This document shows, in pieces, positions 8,558 to 17,546 of a stretch of 64,000 nucleotides of DNA. The notes beneath the pieces are model-generated. The model was not told the DNA's origin. It saw only the letters and a list, made by a program, of their open reading frames with translations, and ran no database searches. The position numbers and the translations under genes are program-made. Each line of letters starts with the position of its first letter. The stretch's first letter is position 1. Source of the DNA: JAAYUH01 sp964640995 (GTDB lineage Bacteria; Caldisericota; Caldisericia; B22-G15); the NCBI GenBank assembly GCA_964640995.1, contig CAZXJJ010000004.1:1-64000 (forward strand), written 5' to 3'.

Positions 8558-9626
8558 ATGGAAAATAATAATTTTATCAATTATAATAGTTCTTCTTGTT
8601 CTAATTTTTATTATATTTTTCTTAAATTATCAAATACCTCAACAATTTGATGAAGCATTAAGAAGACATGGACCTCCATTGCCAAATCAAAGAGGCCCAA
8701 TGAGGCTTGAATTTTTAAACAGAATAAGAAATTCATTAATATTTGGTGGTTTAATAGCAATTGGGATTTCAATAATTTTGTCTTTTATCTTCTCAAGATA
8801 TATAGAAAGACCGATTGTTGATTTAAAAGAAGGGGTTAAAAGAGTTTCAAGAGGCGATTTTAACTTCTCAATTAAAAAGGAGAGTGATGATGAGATAGGA
8901 GAACTTGTTGATGATTTTAATTTAATGGTTAAAAAGTTAAAAAATCTTGAAGAGATTAGAAAAGACCTTGTATCAAAAATAACACATGAAATATCAACAC
9001 CTTTAACTGGAATTGCAGGTTTTGTTGAAGCAATAGAAGATAAAATTATTCCAGAAAATGAAATTCCTAAAATTGTAAAAACTATAAAAGAAGAGGTTGA
9101 AAGGTTAACTAAATTGATAGATGACTTAAGAAATTATTCATTCATTGAATCTATAAATTTTAAATTAAATTTTGAAGATATCAATTTAAAAGAAGAGATT
9201 GAGTATATTCTTGAGATAATAAAAAATAAATATAAAGATAAAAATATAAAAATTGAGATAAGTTTGGAACAAATTTTAATTAAAGGAGATAAAAAAAGAA
9301 TTAAAGAAATTTTTATAAATATTCTTGATAATGCTTTTAAATTTTCAAAAGAGAATGGAACAGTTTATATTAAAAATTATAAAGATAGAAATTATGCATA
9401 TGTATCAATAAAAGATGAAGGAATAGGAATTGATAAAGAGGATCTAAACAAAATTTTTACAAAGTTTTATAGGGGAAAAAATGCAGAATTAAATGGAACA
9501 AAAGGAACAGGACTTGGTCTACTTATCACAAAAGAATTAGTTGAAGCACACAAAGGAAAAATAGAGATAAAAAGTGAAAAAGATAAGGGAACAGAAGTTA
9601 TTGTCTCTTTTCCAATTTATCAATAA
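8547..9626 (+). CDS. Membrane sensor histidine kinase
   Basis: Partner kinase of the preceding regulator. Two membrane helices (~7-27 and ~63-83) enclose an external loop of only about 35 residues rich in Pro and Arg, so the signal is probably sensed at the membrane or by a partner protein. A HAMP segment follows (~84-136), then HisKA with phosphoacceptor H147 (THEISTP) and an HATPase domain with N box NILDNAFKFS, G1 DEGIGI and G2 GTKGTGLGL. 359 aa. The 3' end overlaps the convergent protease gene by seven bases. Confidence 0.93.
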   Translation: MKIRWKIIILSIIIVLLVLIFIIFFLNYQIPQQFDEALRRHGPPLPNQRGPMRLEFLNRIRNSLIFGGLIAIGISIILSFIFSRYIERPIVDLKEGVKRVSRGDFNFSIKKESDDEIGELVDDFNLMVKKLKNLEEIRKDLVSKITHEISTPLTGIAGFVEAIEDKIIPENEIPKIVKTIKEEVERLTKLIDDLRNYSFIESINFKLNFEDINLKEEIEYILEIIKNKYKDKNIKIEISLEQILIKGDKKRIKEIFINILDNAFKFSKENGTVYIKNYKDRNYAYVSIKDEGIGIDKEDLNKIFTKFYRGKNAELNGTKGTGLGLLITKELVEAHKGKIEIKSEKDKGTEVIVSFPIYQ

Positions 9627-10693
9627 GAGAAAAGAGACCAAAGAATAGTCTCAAAACCACTATCTTTGAAAAAGGACAGATTAATTGGAAGATAATATTC
9701 AGGAAAATAAAAAGAGAGCCCTGAAAGGTTGAATTTAAAACTACTTTTATCAGCCAAAATTAATTCATTTTTATAATTTAAAATTTCTGGGAAATAGTTT
9801 TTAAAAAATTCAAAGAAATCAACATATTTATTGTTTAGAGGTATTAAATAATTTTTTCTTATATTAAGTAATGAATCTTTGTTTTTAAGTTCATTAATAT
9901 TTTCTTTTAAAAAGTTAAGAATTTTCTCTGTCTCTTTTGTGTTAATAACAGAAATTTGAACCTTCTCTTTTCCTTGTGAACCAGAGTTATATGAATCAAA
10001 ATATGATTCAGCTATTTTATAAGAAATAATTTGAGGTTTTAAATCTCTCTCTATTAATATTGAGAGTGTATTTAAAATATTATCATAAGGAAATCCATCA
10101 AGAGGAACATATGCTTGAGAACCAATAATATAATCAACGAAATTTTTTAATTCATAAGAAACTTCAATTGATTGCATAAAACAAGCATCAAACATCAAGA
10201 TATCTATATTTCTTCTGTAATTTTTATTAATTTTCTCTAGAACAGTTTTAATTTCTTGAATTGTTAAATAATCACATGAATTTTCATCGAAACATACTCC
10301 TTTAAAAGTACCCCCTTTGAAATTTCTACCATCTCCATGCCCCCACAATACAAGAATTATATTATCTGCATAGAATTTTGAAAATCCAAAATTTAAAAGA
10401 GAATATAAAACCTCAGGGTCTCCACTGTTTAAATTTTCATAAGTTTTTAAAATTATCTCTCTATTTTCATCAATTTCCATAAGTTTTGTATCATAAATTC
10501 CGTCAAAAAGAACAAGCACTTTCGAATTTGTCTTCTCTCCGCTTTTTAATTCATTTAAATCATCGAGGGCATTTTGATAAAGATCATTATCTCCTGCAAT
10601 GTATATTAAAAATAGATTCTTTGTTTCATTCTTTTTTATAGGAGTGATAAATATTAATAAAATTAAAAATAGAAGGAAAAACTTACTTTTCAT
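9620..10693 (-). CDS. Exported clostripain-family (C11) cysteine protease
   Basis: A 357-aa protein with an N-terminal hydrophobic signal segment (4-18). The C11 catalytic pair is visible: His119 in LVLWGHGDG and Cys171 in MFDACFMQSIEV, each preceded by a hydrophobic strand as in the caspase-like fold. Clostripain-type enzymes cleave after basic residues; the substrate here is unknown. The start overlaps the end of the upstream gene (10683-11513) by 11 bases, so the two exported proteins are probably made together. No separate ribosome site is seen, suggesting coupled translation. Confidence 0.85.
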   Translation of the reverse strand: MKSKFFLLFLILLIFITPIKKNETKNLFLIYIAGDNDLYQNALDDLNELKSGEKTNSKVLVLFDGIYDTKLMEIDENREIILKTYENLNSGDPEVLYSLLNFGFSKFYADNIILVLWGHGDGRNFKGGTFKGVCFDENSCDYLTIQEIKTVLEKINKNYRRNIDILMFDACFMQSIEVSYELKNFVDYIIGSQAYVPLDGFPYDNILNTLSILIERDLKPQIISYKIAESYFDSYNSGSQGKEKVQISVINTKETEKILNFLKENINELKNKDSLLNIRKNYLIPLNNKYVDFFEFFKNYFPEILNYKNELILADKSSFKFNLSGLSFYFPEYYLPINLSFFKDSGFETILWSLFSY

Positions 10694-11513
10694 ATATTAT
10701 TGTTACTTTTTGTTCTTTTGAATCCCAAAAAACATAGGAATTGAGTGTTTCAGCAATAAATCTAATTGGAACAACTGTTCTTCCATTTATAATTGTTGGA
10801 GAAACATCGAGAGTATATTTTTTATCATTTATATAAGAAATGTTACTATTAACCGACATTATAATCTCTTTATCTTCGAATTTTATCTTTATACTTTTAT
10901 CTTCACTATTCCAAAAAACTTCACCACCAAAACTTTCAACAACAAATCTCAAAGGAACCATTGTTCTTCCCTTAATAATTATTGGTGGAGTTTCAAGTTC
11001 AATTTCTTTGTCATTTAAATATCCGATTTTGTTATTAATGAATAATTTTATTACTTTTGATGAGAGTTTGAAAATATGAATTTTCTTCTCCAATATATTA
11101 TTTTCTTCTTCTGACTCTTTTATCTGATGTCCACTATCAATTTGAACAACAAGAATTCTATCTCCAGATGGTGGTAAATAAGATGATATGAAATTTTTTG
11201 CACTTAAATCAACTAAAAATTTAATATCAAAACACTCTTTTTCGATTTTTTCAATAACTTTACTTTCTATATGTGTAAATCTAGATGGTTTGTCCCAAAA
11301 TATTGAAACAATAAATGGAGTATTGAAATCTTTCAAATTTTCTAAACCAGTTATGCATAAGCTTATTTGAACTTCAAATTTATCATTTTCAAAAATTATG
11401 TCTTTTGAGAAAATTACATCTTTAATATATAAATCAATTTTATCTAATGATAATGTTGTTTTTGTTATTGATAGAAAGATTATTAAAATTAATATAAAAA
11501 TTATTTTTTTCAT
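10683..11513 (-). CDS. Exported protein with copper amine oxidase N-terminal (stalk) repeats
   Basis: 276 aa with a signal peptide (1-22). Residues ~25-150 look like a CARDB-type beta-sandwich adhesion domain. Residues ~160-276 contain two tandem copies of the copper amine oxidase N-terminal domain seen in many cell-surface proteins: GRTMVPLRFVVESFGGEVFW and GRTVVPIRFIAETLNSYVFW. These repeats are structural or wall-binding modules and no oxidase domain is present. GAGGTTAAC precedes the ATG. Cotranscribed with the clostripain-like protease, so it may anchor or regulate it. Confidence 0.75.
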   Translation of the reverse strand: MKKIIFILILIIFLSITKTTLSLDKIDLYIKDVIFSKDIIFENDKFEVQISLCITGLENLKDFNTPFIVSIFWDKPSRFTHIESKVIEKIEKECFDIKFLVDLSAKNFISSYLPPSGDRILVVQIDSGHQIKESEEENNILEKKIHIFKLSSKVIKLFINNKIGYLNDKEIELETPPIIIKGRTMVPLRFVVESFGGEVFWNSEDKSIKIKFEDKEIIMSVNSNISYINDKKYTLDVSPTIINGRTVVPIRFIAETLNSYVFWDSKEQKVTIIYEK

Positions 11514-11543
11514 GTTAACCTCTATTATTTAGATATTTTAAAA

Positions 11544-11777
11544 TTAATTTTGTTTCAGGAAAAACTCTGCGATTATTGTTGTCTTTTTTCCTTCTCTTCT
11601 TACAGAAACAGATAAATCTTTTTCTGTTATTTTTACATATTTTAAAATCAAATTTGCAAAATCTTTTTTTAAGTCTTCAATCTGCTTTGGAGATAGAGAC
11701 AATCTATCTGAATCAAGTACAAAAGAAATTCTCTCTTTTGCAATTAGACCACTCTTCTTTGTTCTAAATACACTCAT
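11544..11777 (-). CDS. minE: Cell division topological specificity factor MinE
   Basis: MinE stimulates MinD ATPase activity and sweeps it across the membrane, restricting Z-ring inhibition to the poles. The 77-aa protein has the MinD-binding pattern AKERISFVLDSDRLSLSP and a C-terminal alpha/beta dimer domain. Its ATG overlaps the minD stop (ATGA). minC is not adjacent; minD is preceded by ribosomal protein genes. Confidence 0.92.
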   Translation of the reverse strand: MSVFRTKKSGLIAKERISFVLDSDRLSLSPKQIEDLKKDFANLILKYVKITEKDLSVSVRREGKKTTIIAEFFLKQN

Positions 11778-12577
11778 TTCTTTTCTCTCTTAAATATTCC
11801 TGAAAGTTTATCAAAAAATGATGTTTTTTCTTGATAAATAACAAGAGGAACTTCCTCTCCTGAAATTCTTTTCACAATATTTCTTAACTCTTTTCCACCT
11901 ATTGAATTTTCATTTAAAACTGCAGGTTCACCAATGTTTGTTGAAATTGTAATATATGGATCTTCAGGAATTATTCCAATTACTTTAATTGAAAGAATTT
12001 CTTCTATATCATTCCAGTGAAGCATCTCACCCTTTTTTACCATATCAACTCTTACTCTATTTATTATTAAACTTGGTTTAAAAATTTCCATAGATTCGAG
12101 AAGCCCAATTACTCTATCAGCATCTCTTATTGAAGTTATCTCAGGAGTTGTAACAACAATTGCTTCTTCTGCTGAAAGAGTTGACATTCTAAATCCATGT
12201 TCAATTCCCGCTGGAGAATCTAAAATTACATAATCAAACTTTTTCTTTAGTTCATTAACAATTAATTTTAAATCTTCAACTTTAACTTCCTCTTTTAGTC
12301 TAGTTTGTGCTGCAGGAAGAAGAGCAAGATTATCTTTGAACCTCTTATCTTTAACAAGTGCTTGAGATAATTTACAATTTCCCTCAATTACATCCATAAT
12401 GTTATAAACAATTCTATTTTCAAGTCCTAGAATAAGATCGAGGTTTCTCAATCCTATATCAGCATCAATCAAAGCAACACTTTTTCCTAAGGATGCTAGA
12501 CCAACCCCTATATTTCCTACAATAGTAGTTTTACCAACCCCTCCTTTTCCAGAAGTTACAACTATGCTTTTTCCCAA
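11774..12577 (-). CDS. minD: Septum site-determining ATPase MinD
   Basis: A ParA/MinD-family ATPase that binds membrane in the ATP form and recruits MinC. The deviant Walker A SGKGGVGKTT is at residues 9-18, followed by ALIDADIGLRNLD and DSPAGIEHGF (Walker B region). The C-terminus FFDKLSGIFKREKK is the amphipathic membrane-targeting helix. 267 aa, normal. The start is TTG at 12577 behind AAGGAGGG. Translationally coupled to minE. Confidence 0.96.
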   Translation of the reverse strand: MGKSIVVTSGKGGVGKTTIVGNIGVGLASLGKSVALIDADIGLRNLDLILGLENRIVYNIMDVIEGNCKLSQALVKDKRFKDNLALLPAAQTRLKEEVKVEDLKLIVNELKKKFDYVILDSPAGIEHGFRMSTLSAEEAIVVTTPEITSIRDADRVIGLLESMEIFKPSLIINRVRVDMVKKGEMLHWNDIEEILSIKVIGIIPEDPYITISTNIGEPAVLNENSIGGKELRNIVKRISGEEVPLVIYQEKTSFFDKLSGIFKREKK

Positions 12578-12609
12578 AGTCCCTCCTTAATTTAAATTTA
12601 ATTTTAAAA

Positions 12610-12993
12610 TTATCTCTTTCTATATTGTCTTCTCTTTCTTGCTGTATGAAGTCCTGGTTTCTTTCTCTCTTTTATTCTACTATCAAATGAAAGAAATCCT
12701 TTTACTTTTAATGCTCCTCTGGTTGAAGGATCAAGTTCAACCAGTGCTCTTGAAATAGCATGTCTTATTGCTTCTGCTTGTGAACTAATTCCTCCACCCT
12801 CAACTTTTACTTCAAAATCATAAAAATTTTCTTTGTTTGTTATTTTTAGTGGTTCAAGAATTTTTAATCTGAGATATTCAATTGGAAAATATTCTTCAAA
12901 TTTTTTACCATTAACTGTAATATTTCCATTTCCACTTTTAACTTTAATTCTTGCAACTGCTGTTTTTCTTCTTCCGCTAATTAAACCAATCAT
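12610..12993 (-). CDS. rpsI: 30S ribosomal protein uS9
   Basis: uS9 belongs to the 30S head; its basic C-terminal tail reaches the P-site tRNA. The tail RKRRQYRKR and the blocks GRRKTAVARIKVK and GGGISSQAEAIRHAISRALV are typical; 127 aa is normal. Its ATG overlaps the rplM stop (ATGA), with GGAGGAG inside the last rplM codons. The order rplM-rpsI is nearly universal. Confidence 0.97.
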   Translation of the reverse strand: MIGLISGRRKTAVARIKVKSGNGNITVNGKKFEEYFPIEYLRLKILEPLKITNKENFYDFEVKVEGGGISSQAEAIRHAISRALVELDPSTRGALKVKGFLSFDSRIKERKKPGLHTARKRRQYRKR

Positions 12994-13430
12994 TTCTCCT
13001 CCTTATATTCATATGGAATAGGATTTTGTGCTTTATGTGAATGCACTTCACCTGCATATACTTTTAATCTTCTGATCATTCTATATTTTAATCTATTCTT
13101 TGGAAGCATTCCCTCAACTGCCTCTCTAATTGGCCAATCTGGATGCTTTTTAATTAATTCATTGAAAGTATATTCTCTTAACCCCCCTGGATAAAGAGAT
13201 GCAAAATAATATTTTTTTGTTTCCATCTTATCACTTGAAAGTTTAACTTTATCTGCATTTATAACAACAACATAATCTCCGGAATCGGCATAAGGTGTAT
13301 AATCTACTTTATGTTTTCCCATAAGTAATCTTGCAATTTCTACTGCGAGTTTACCAAGTGTTTTATCTTTGGCATCAACAAGCCACCAAACTCTTTTAAA
13401 TTCTTGAGGTTTTATAAAAGTTGTTTTCAT
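12990..13430 (-). CDS. rplM: 50S ribosomal protein uL13
   Basis: uL13 is an early assembly protein of the 50S subunit. Conserved blocks: WWLVDAKDKTLGKLA, GKHKVDYTPYADSGDYVVVINA and MLPKNRLKYRMIRRLKVYAG. The frame is open to 13466, but ATG 13430 is chosen because AAGGAGGAGACA ends right before it and the protein then starts MKTTFIKPQEFKR like its family (146 aa). A promoter lies 25-52 bases upstream. Confidence 0.96.
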   Translation of the reverse strand: MKTTFIKPQEFKRVWWLVDAKDKTLGKLAVEIARLLMGKHKVDYTPYADSGDYVVVINADKVKLSSDKMETKKYYFASLYPGGLREYTFNELIKKHPDWPIREAVEGMLPKNRLKYRMIRRLKVYAGEVHSHKAQNPIPYEYKEEK

Positions 13431-13454
13431 TGTCTCCTCCTTAAAACATTCAAT

Positions 13455-13482
13455 ATTGTATAACAACTTGAATAGTTGTCAA
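13455..13482 (-). promoter_or_regulatory. Promoter of rplM-rpsI
   Basis: Minus strand TTGACA (13477-13482), spacer 16, TACAAT (13455-13460), about 24 bases from the -10 box to ATG 13430, leaving room for the strong ribosome site. It falls between the enoyl reductase gene and rplM. Confidence 0.7.
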
Positions 13483-13536
13483 GTTCTTAAAAATTATATC
13501 ATAAAATTTGTTTTATTAAAGAAGGTTTTTGATTAA

Positions 13537-14328
13537 TTATGCAGAAATATCCTCTCCACCATCAACTCTAATCACATTTCCGGTCATCCAATATAGATCT
13601 TTATCACAAAGAGCCGCTATTGCTTTACCAACATCCTGTGGAGTTGTTAATCTTTTTGATGGATTTTTTTGAAGAGCTAGTTCAATTAATTTTTCATTTT
13701 GAGGAATTTTTCTTAAAGCAGGTGTATCAGTAACACCTGCTTTTATTGCATTTGCTGTTATTCTAAATGGTGCTAGCTCATAAGCAAGTTGTCTTATATA
13801 TGCTTCAATTGCTGATTTTGCACCTGAAACCGCACCATAATATGGAAAAACTCTATCGTCACCAGAACTTACCATTGCAAAAATTCTGCCCCCATTCTTA
13901 AAAAAACCTCTGTAAAATAAATCTTGAACCCAATATATTAGTTGATTAGCCATAACATTAAGAGTCATTTCTAACTGTTTTTGAGTAATTGCTTCATCTT
14001 TATTTTCATCTATGAATTTTCTTAAAGTTCCAAACGCAAGAGAGTGCAAAACAATATAAATAGAATTTTCTTCCCTGTCACTCTTGAATTTCTCCTCAAT
14101 TTGATTTAACACTAACTCCCTGTTTCTTGGATCTGCTGCATTTATATTGAAAAAGAGTGCTTCAACACCATTATTTTTAATATTATTAATTATTTCTTCG
14201 ACTTTAGGAATATTTTCTCTTCTATCAAAATGAATACCAATTATGTGATACCCCCTTTTGGAAAGCTCGATTGAAGTTGCAGCACCAAATCCACTTGAAG
14301 AACCAAGAATTAATGCCCACTCTTTCAT
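13537..14328 (-). CDS. Enoyl-ACP reductase, FabI/FabL-like short-chain dehydrogenase
   Basis: Likely performs the last reduction of fatty-acid elongation (trans-2-enoyl-ACP to acyl-ACP). The Rossmann motif GSSSGFGAAT (9-18) is present. The active site is the enoyl-reductase arrangement Tyr-x6-Lys (Y164, K171), not the YxxxK of ordinary SDRs, and HSLAFG (95-100) resembles the FabI motif after strand beta-4. 263 aa. GGGAGGT precedes ATG. It closes the fab gene series, 66 bases after fabF, across a T13 run on the coding strand. FabI versus FabL subtype is not resolved. Confidence 0.75.
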   Translation of the reverse strand: MKEWALILGSSSGFGAATSIELSKRGYHIIGIHFDRRENIPKVEEIINNIKNNGVEALFFNINAADPRNRELVLNQIEEKFKSDREENSIYIVLHSLAFGTLRKFIDENKDEAITQKQLEMTLNVMANQLIYWVQDLFYRGFFKNGGRIFAMVSSGDDRVFPYYGAVSGAKSAIEAYIRQLAYELAPFRITANAIKAGVTDTPALRKIPQNEKLIELALQKNPSKRLTTPQDVGKAIAALCDKDLYWMTGNVIRVDGGEDISA

Positions 14329-14394
14329 AATAACCTCCCATAAAAAGTAAAAAAAAAAAAATTGATTACCCCCTCCCTTAGATTTTTAAAAAAT

Positions 14395-15639
14395 TTACTC
14401 GAACCTTTTAAAAATTAATGCTGTATTAACTCCTCCAAAACCAAATGAATTTGAAATTGCATATCTTATTTTATGCTCTTTTCCAACGTTTGGAACATAA
14501 TCAAGATCGCACTCCGGATCTTTAACTTCTTGATTAATAGTTGGATGAACAAAATTTTCTTTAACACATAAAACTGTTGCGATAGCTTCAACTGCACCCG
14601 CTGCACCCAAAAGATGACCAGTCATTGATTTCGTGGATGATATCGGAATTCTATATGCTCTATCACCAAAAACCTGTTTAATTGTGTCTGATTCAACTTT
14701 ATCATTAAGGGGGGTTGATGTTCCATGAGCATTTATATAATCAATTTCATCTTTTGGAACATTACCTTTCTCAAGTGCAATTTCTATTGCTTTCGCTCTA
14801 GGTATTCCTGTTGGTTCAGGAGCAGTAATATGATATGCATCTGATGTTTGACCAAAGGATATCAATTCTGCATAAATTTTAGCGTCTCTCTTTTTAGCAT
14901 GTTCTAACTCCTCAAGAACAAGAACTCCTGCACCTTCTCCCATAACAAAACCATTTCTTAATTTATCAAAAGGTCTTGATGCTTTTTCAGGTATTTCATT
15001 ACTTGTTGAAAGTGCTTTTGCTTGAGAAAAACTTGCAATTCCTATCGGACATATTGACGCCTCTGCTCCACCTGTAAAAATTATATCAGCATCACCTCTT
15101 TTAATTGCTTCTAGTGCTTCACCTATTGCAGTCGCACCAGCAGAACATGCTGTAGTTGGACAAGAATTATATCCTGTAATTCCAAATCTAATTGAAACCC
15201 AACCAGTTGCCATATTTGGTATCATCATTGCTGCAAGATAAGGCGATACGAGATTTGGTCCTTTTGTAATTAAATTTTTTATTCCTTCCTCAAGACTTAT
15301 AATACCTCCAATACCTGATGCAATAATAACTCCAACTCTATATGGATCAATTTTTGAAAGCTCTATACCAGAATCTACTAAAGCAAGTCGAGAGGCAGCT
15401 ATTGCGAATTGAGAAAATCTATCAATTCTTTTAAGTTCGATTGGTTTTAAATCTTTTTCGTAATTCTTAAGATCAAAATCTTTAACCTCACCTGCAATTT
15501 GAACGTCAAAACCCTCAGGATTAAATTGAGTTATTCTCGAAACACCCGATTTACCACTAAATAGATTATTTCTGAACTCCTCCAAATTTTTTCCTATCGG
15601 AGATATAACTCCCATTCCTGTTATTACAACTCTCCTCAT
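14395..15639 (-). CDS. fabF: 3-oxoacyl-ACP synthase II
   Basis: Beta-ketoacyl-ACP synthase that elongates acyl-ACP with malonyl-ACP. The catalytic Cys165 lies in TACSAGATAIGEA, with the two catalytic His in NAHGTSTPLND (~305) and TGHLLGAAG (~342); Cys-His-His defines KAS I/II rather than FabH. 414 aa, normal. Starts two bases after the acpP stop. Confidence 0.96.
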   Translation of the reverse strand: MRRVVITGMGVISPIGKNLEEFRNNLFSGKSGVSRITQFNPEGFDVQIAGEVKDFDLKNYEKDLKPIELKRIDRFSQFAIAASRLALVDSGIELSKIDPYRVGVIIASGIGGIISLEEGIKNLITKGPNLVSPYLAAMMIPNMATGWVSIRFGITGYNSCPTTACSAGATAIGEALEAIKRGDADIIFTGGAEASICPIGIASFSQAKALSTSNEIPEKASRPFDKLRNGFVMGEGAGVLVLEELEHAKKRDAKIYAELISFGQTSDAYHITAPEPTGIPRAKAIEIALEKGNVPKDEIDYINAHGTSTPLNDKVESDTIKQVFGDRAYRIPISSTKSMTGHLLGAAGAVEAIATVLCVKENFVHPTINQEVKDPECDLDYVPNVGKEHKIRYAISNSFGFGGVNTALIFKRFE

Positions 15640-15640
15640 T

Positions 15641-15874
15641 TTATGCTTTTAAAGAAAGGTAATCTAATGCTGATTTTACATCTTTAATTTTTGGAATGTC
15701 TGAATCTGGAATAGAGATTCCAAATTCCTCTTCAAGACCTGTAATTAAATCCATAACACCTAGAGAATCAAGTCCAAGATCATCAATAAATTTGTCCTCC
15801 TCTTTAAACTCCTCAATTCCAGTTTTTTCAATAAATACTCTTTTAAATTTCTCAAAAACCTCCTCTTTTGTCAT
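15641..15874 (-). CDS. acpP: Acyl carrier protein
   Basis: Carries growing acyl chains on a 4'-phosphopantetheine arm. The attachment site is Ser37 in DLGLDSLGVMDLI. 77 aa, acidic. AAAGGAGGAG precedes the ATG. Located between fabG and fabF, the commonest bacterial arrangement. Confidence 0.97.
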   Translation of the reverse strand: MTKEEVFEKFKRVFIEKTGIEEFKEEDKFIDDLGLDSLGVMDLITGLEEEFGISIPDSDIPKIKDVKSALDYLSLKA

Positions 15875-15886
15875 AACTCTCCTCCT

Positions 15887-16642
15887 TTAAATTTGAAATC
15901 CGAGGGATAACCCTCCATCAACTAAAAAAATTTGACCTGTTATATAAGAAGAGTCATCTGAGGCAAGAAATGTTACAAGTTTTGCTACATCTTCTGGTTT
16001 GCCAAATCTTTTTAAAGGAATCATTCCTAAAATTTTTTCTTTTATCTCTTCGACTAAAGCTTCTGTCATTTCAGTTTCAATAAACCCTGGTGCTATCGCA
16101 TTAACTCTGATATTGCGTGAAGCAACTTCTTTTGCTATCGATTTTGTAAAAGAGATTAATCCACCCTTTGAAGCAGAATAATTACCTTGACCTTTATTTC
16201 CAAAAATTCCAACAACTGAAGAAATATTAATTATAACTCCGTTTTTCTCTTTTATCATGTAAGGCAAAATTTCTTTTGTCATAAGAAAAGCGCTGACAAG
16301 ATTGGTATTTAAAACTTTCATAAAATCTTCAAGAGACATTCTTAAGATAAGATTATCTTTTGTTATGCCAGCATTATTAACCAAAAGGTCAATTTTTCCA
16401 AATTCAATTATAAATGAATCAACAATTCTTTTAACATAACTTTCATTAGAAACATCTCCTTGAAGGAGAATTACTTTTATTTTAAAATAATCTTCTAATT
16501 CCTTTTTAATTTTTTCTGCTAATTCAAAGCTTTTTAAAAAATTAAGACCAATATTATACTTGTTTTTAGCAAGTTCATATACAATTGCTTTTCCAATACC
16601 TCTTGTACCACCAGTTACAATTGCTGTTTTAAACTCTTTCAT
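15887..16642 (-). CDS. fabG: 3-oxoacyl-ACP reductase
   Basis: NADPH-dependent SDR that reduces 3-ketoacyl-ACP. TGGTRGIGK (10-18) is the cofactor loop, NNAG (89-92) follows strand 4, and the catalytic triad is Ser142, Tyr155, Lys159 (NYSASKGGL). Ends with the family pattern ITGQIFLVDGGLSLG. 251 aa. Its start overlaps the fabD end by 14 bases. Confidence 0.95.
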   Translation of the reverse strand: MKEFKTAIVTGGTRGIGKAIVYELAKNKYNIGLNFLKSFELAEKIKKELEDYFKIKVILLQGDVSNESYVKRIVDSFIIEFGKIDLLVNNAGITKDNLILRMSLEDFMKVLNTNLVSAFLMTKEILPYMIKEKNGVIINISSVVGIFGNKGQGNYSASKGGLISFTKSIAKEVASRNIRVNAIAPGFIETEMTEALVEEIKEKILGMIPLKRFGKPEDVAKLVTFLASDDSSYITGQIFLVDGGLSLGFQI

Positions 16643-17546
16643 AGACTCCTTCTTTAACTAAAGATTCCGAATTTATAACCTTTAAATTTTGATAATCTCT
16701 TAAAAGAAGGTTTGTTAAAATTTTATTTGGTCCAACCTCATAAAATTCATTAACTCCGTATGAGATTAGTTTTTCAATTGTTTGAATCCACCTTACTGGT
16801 CTTGTTATTTGATTTATCAAAATTTTTTTAATATCTTCTCCATTTTGAATAACCTCATTTATAACACTTGAGATATATAGAAACTTTGGTGAGTTGAATT
16901 TTGTATTTTCTAAAACTTTTCTAAATTCATCTTCTGCCTTTTTCATTAAAGGAGAATGGAATGGTAAAGAAGTTTTCAGAGGTAAAAGTTTTCCTTTTAA
17001 ACTCTCAACATCCTCTTTAAACTTTTCAAGAAGGAAGCTCTCCATTGAAACAACAATTTGAGTTTTTGAGTTATATCCTGCAATTTGTATAACTCCTATC
17101 TCTTGATATTTCTTGACAATTTTTTCTAAATCTTCAACATTTAGATTCATAATAGCGACCTGAACTCCTTTTATCTCAGAAGCAAATTTTTTCATAACTT
17201 TTGCTCTTTCTCTAACCAAAAGAAAAGCGTCTTCAAAATTTAAAACCTCACTTATTAAAAGAGAAGAATACTCTCCAAGAGAATGACCACAAACATAATA
17301 AGGTAAAATTCCTTTGCTCTCTAAATATTTATAATAAAGAAAACTTGTAAATAAAATTGAGATTTGAGCATTTTCAGTATCTTTAAGAATCTCATCATCT
17401 GCTTCAAATAGAATATAATTTAGATCCATGTCTAAAACCCTTTCTACCCTTCTTAAAAATTCTTCACCTTGAGGAAATTTTTTTAAGATAGTTGCACCCA
17501 TTCCCTTATAATGTGAACCTTGACCAGGAAAAATAAATGCTCTCAT
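16629..17546 (-). CDS. fabD: Malonyl-CoA:ACP transacylase
   Basis: Loads malonyl groups onto ACP. The motif FPGQGSHYKGMG begins the protein, the nucleophile is Ser89 in GHSLGEYSS, and the partner His lies in LPFHSPLM (~195). 305 aa, normal. Overlaps fabZ by four bases (ATGA type). Confidence 0.95.
   Translation of the reverse strand: MRAFIFPGQGSHYKGMGATILKKFPQGEEFLRRVERVLDMDLNYILFEADDEILKDTENAQISILFTSFLYYKYLESKGILPYYVCGHSLGEYSSLLISEVLNFEDAFLLVRERAKVMKKFASEIKGVQVAIMNLNVEDLEKIVKKYQEIGVIQIAGYNSKTQIVVSMESFLLEKFKEDVESLKGKLLPLKTSLPFHSPLMKKAEDEFRKVLENTKFNSPKFLYISSVINEVIQNGEDIKKILINQITRPVRWIQTIEKLISYGVNEFYEVGPNKILTNLLLRDYQNLKVINSESLVKEGVYERV

Noticed and set aside
14349..14361. A13 run between fabF and the enoyl reductase gene as a terminator
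   Set aside because: On the coding strand it is a T run, but no hairpin precedes it, so it is not called a terminator.
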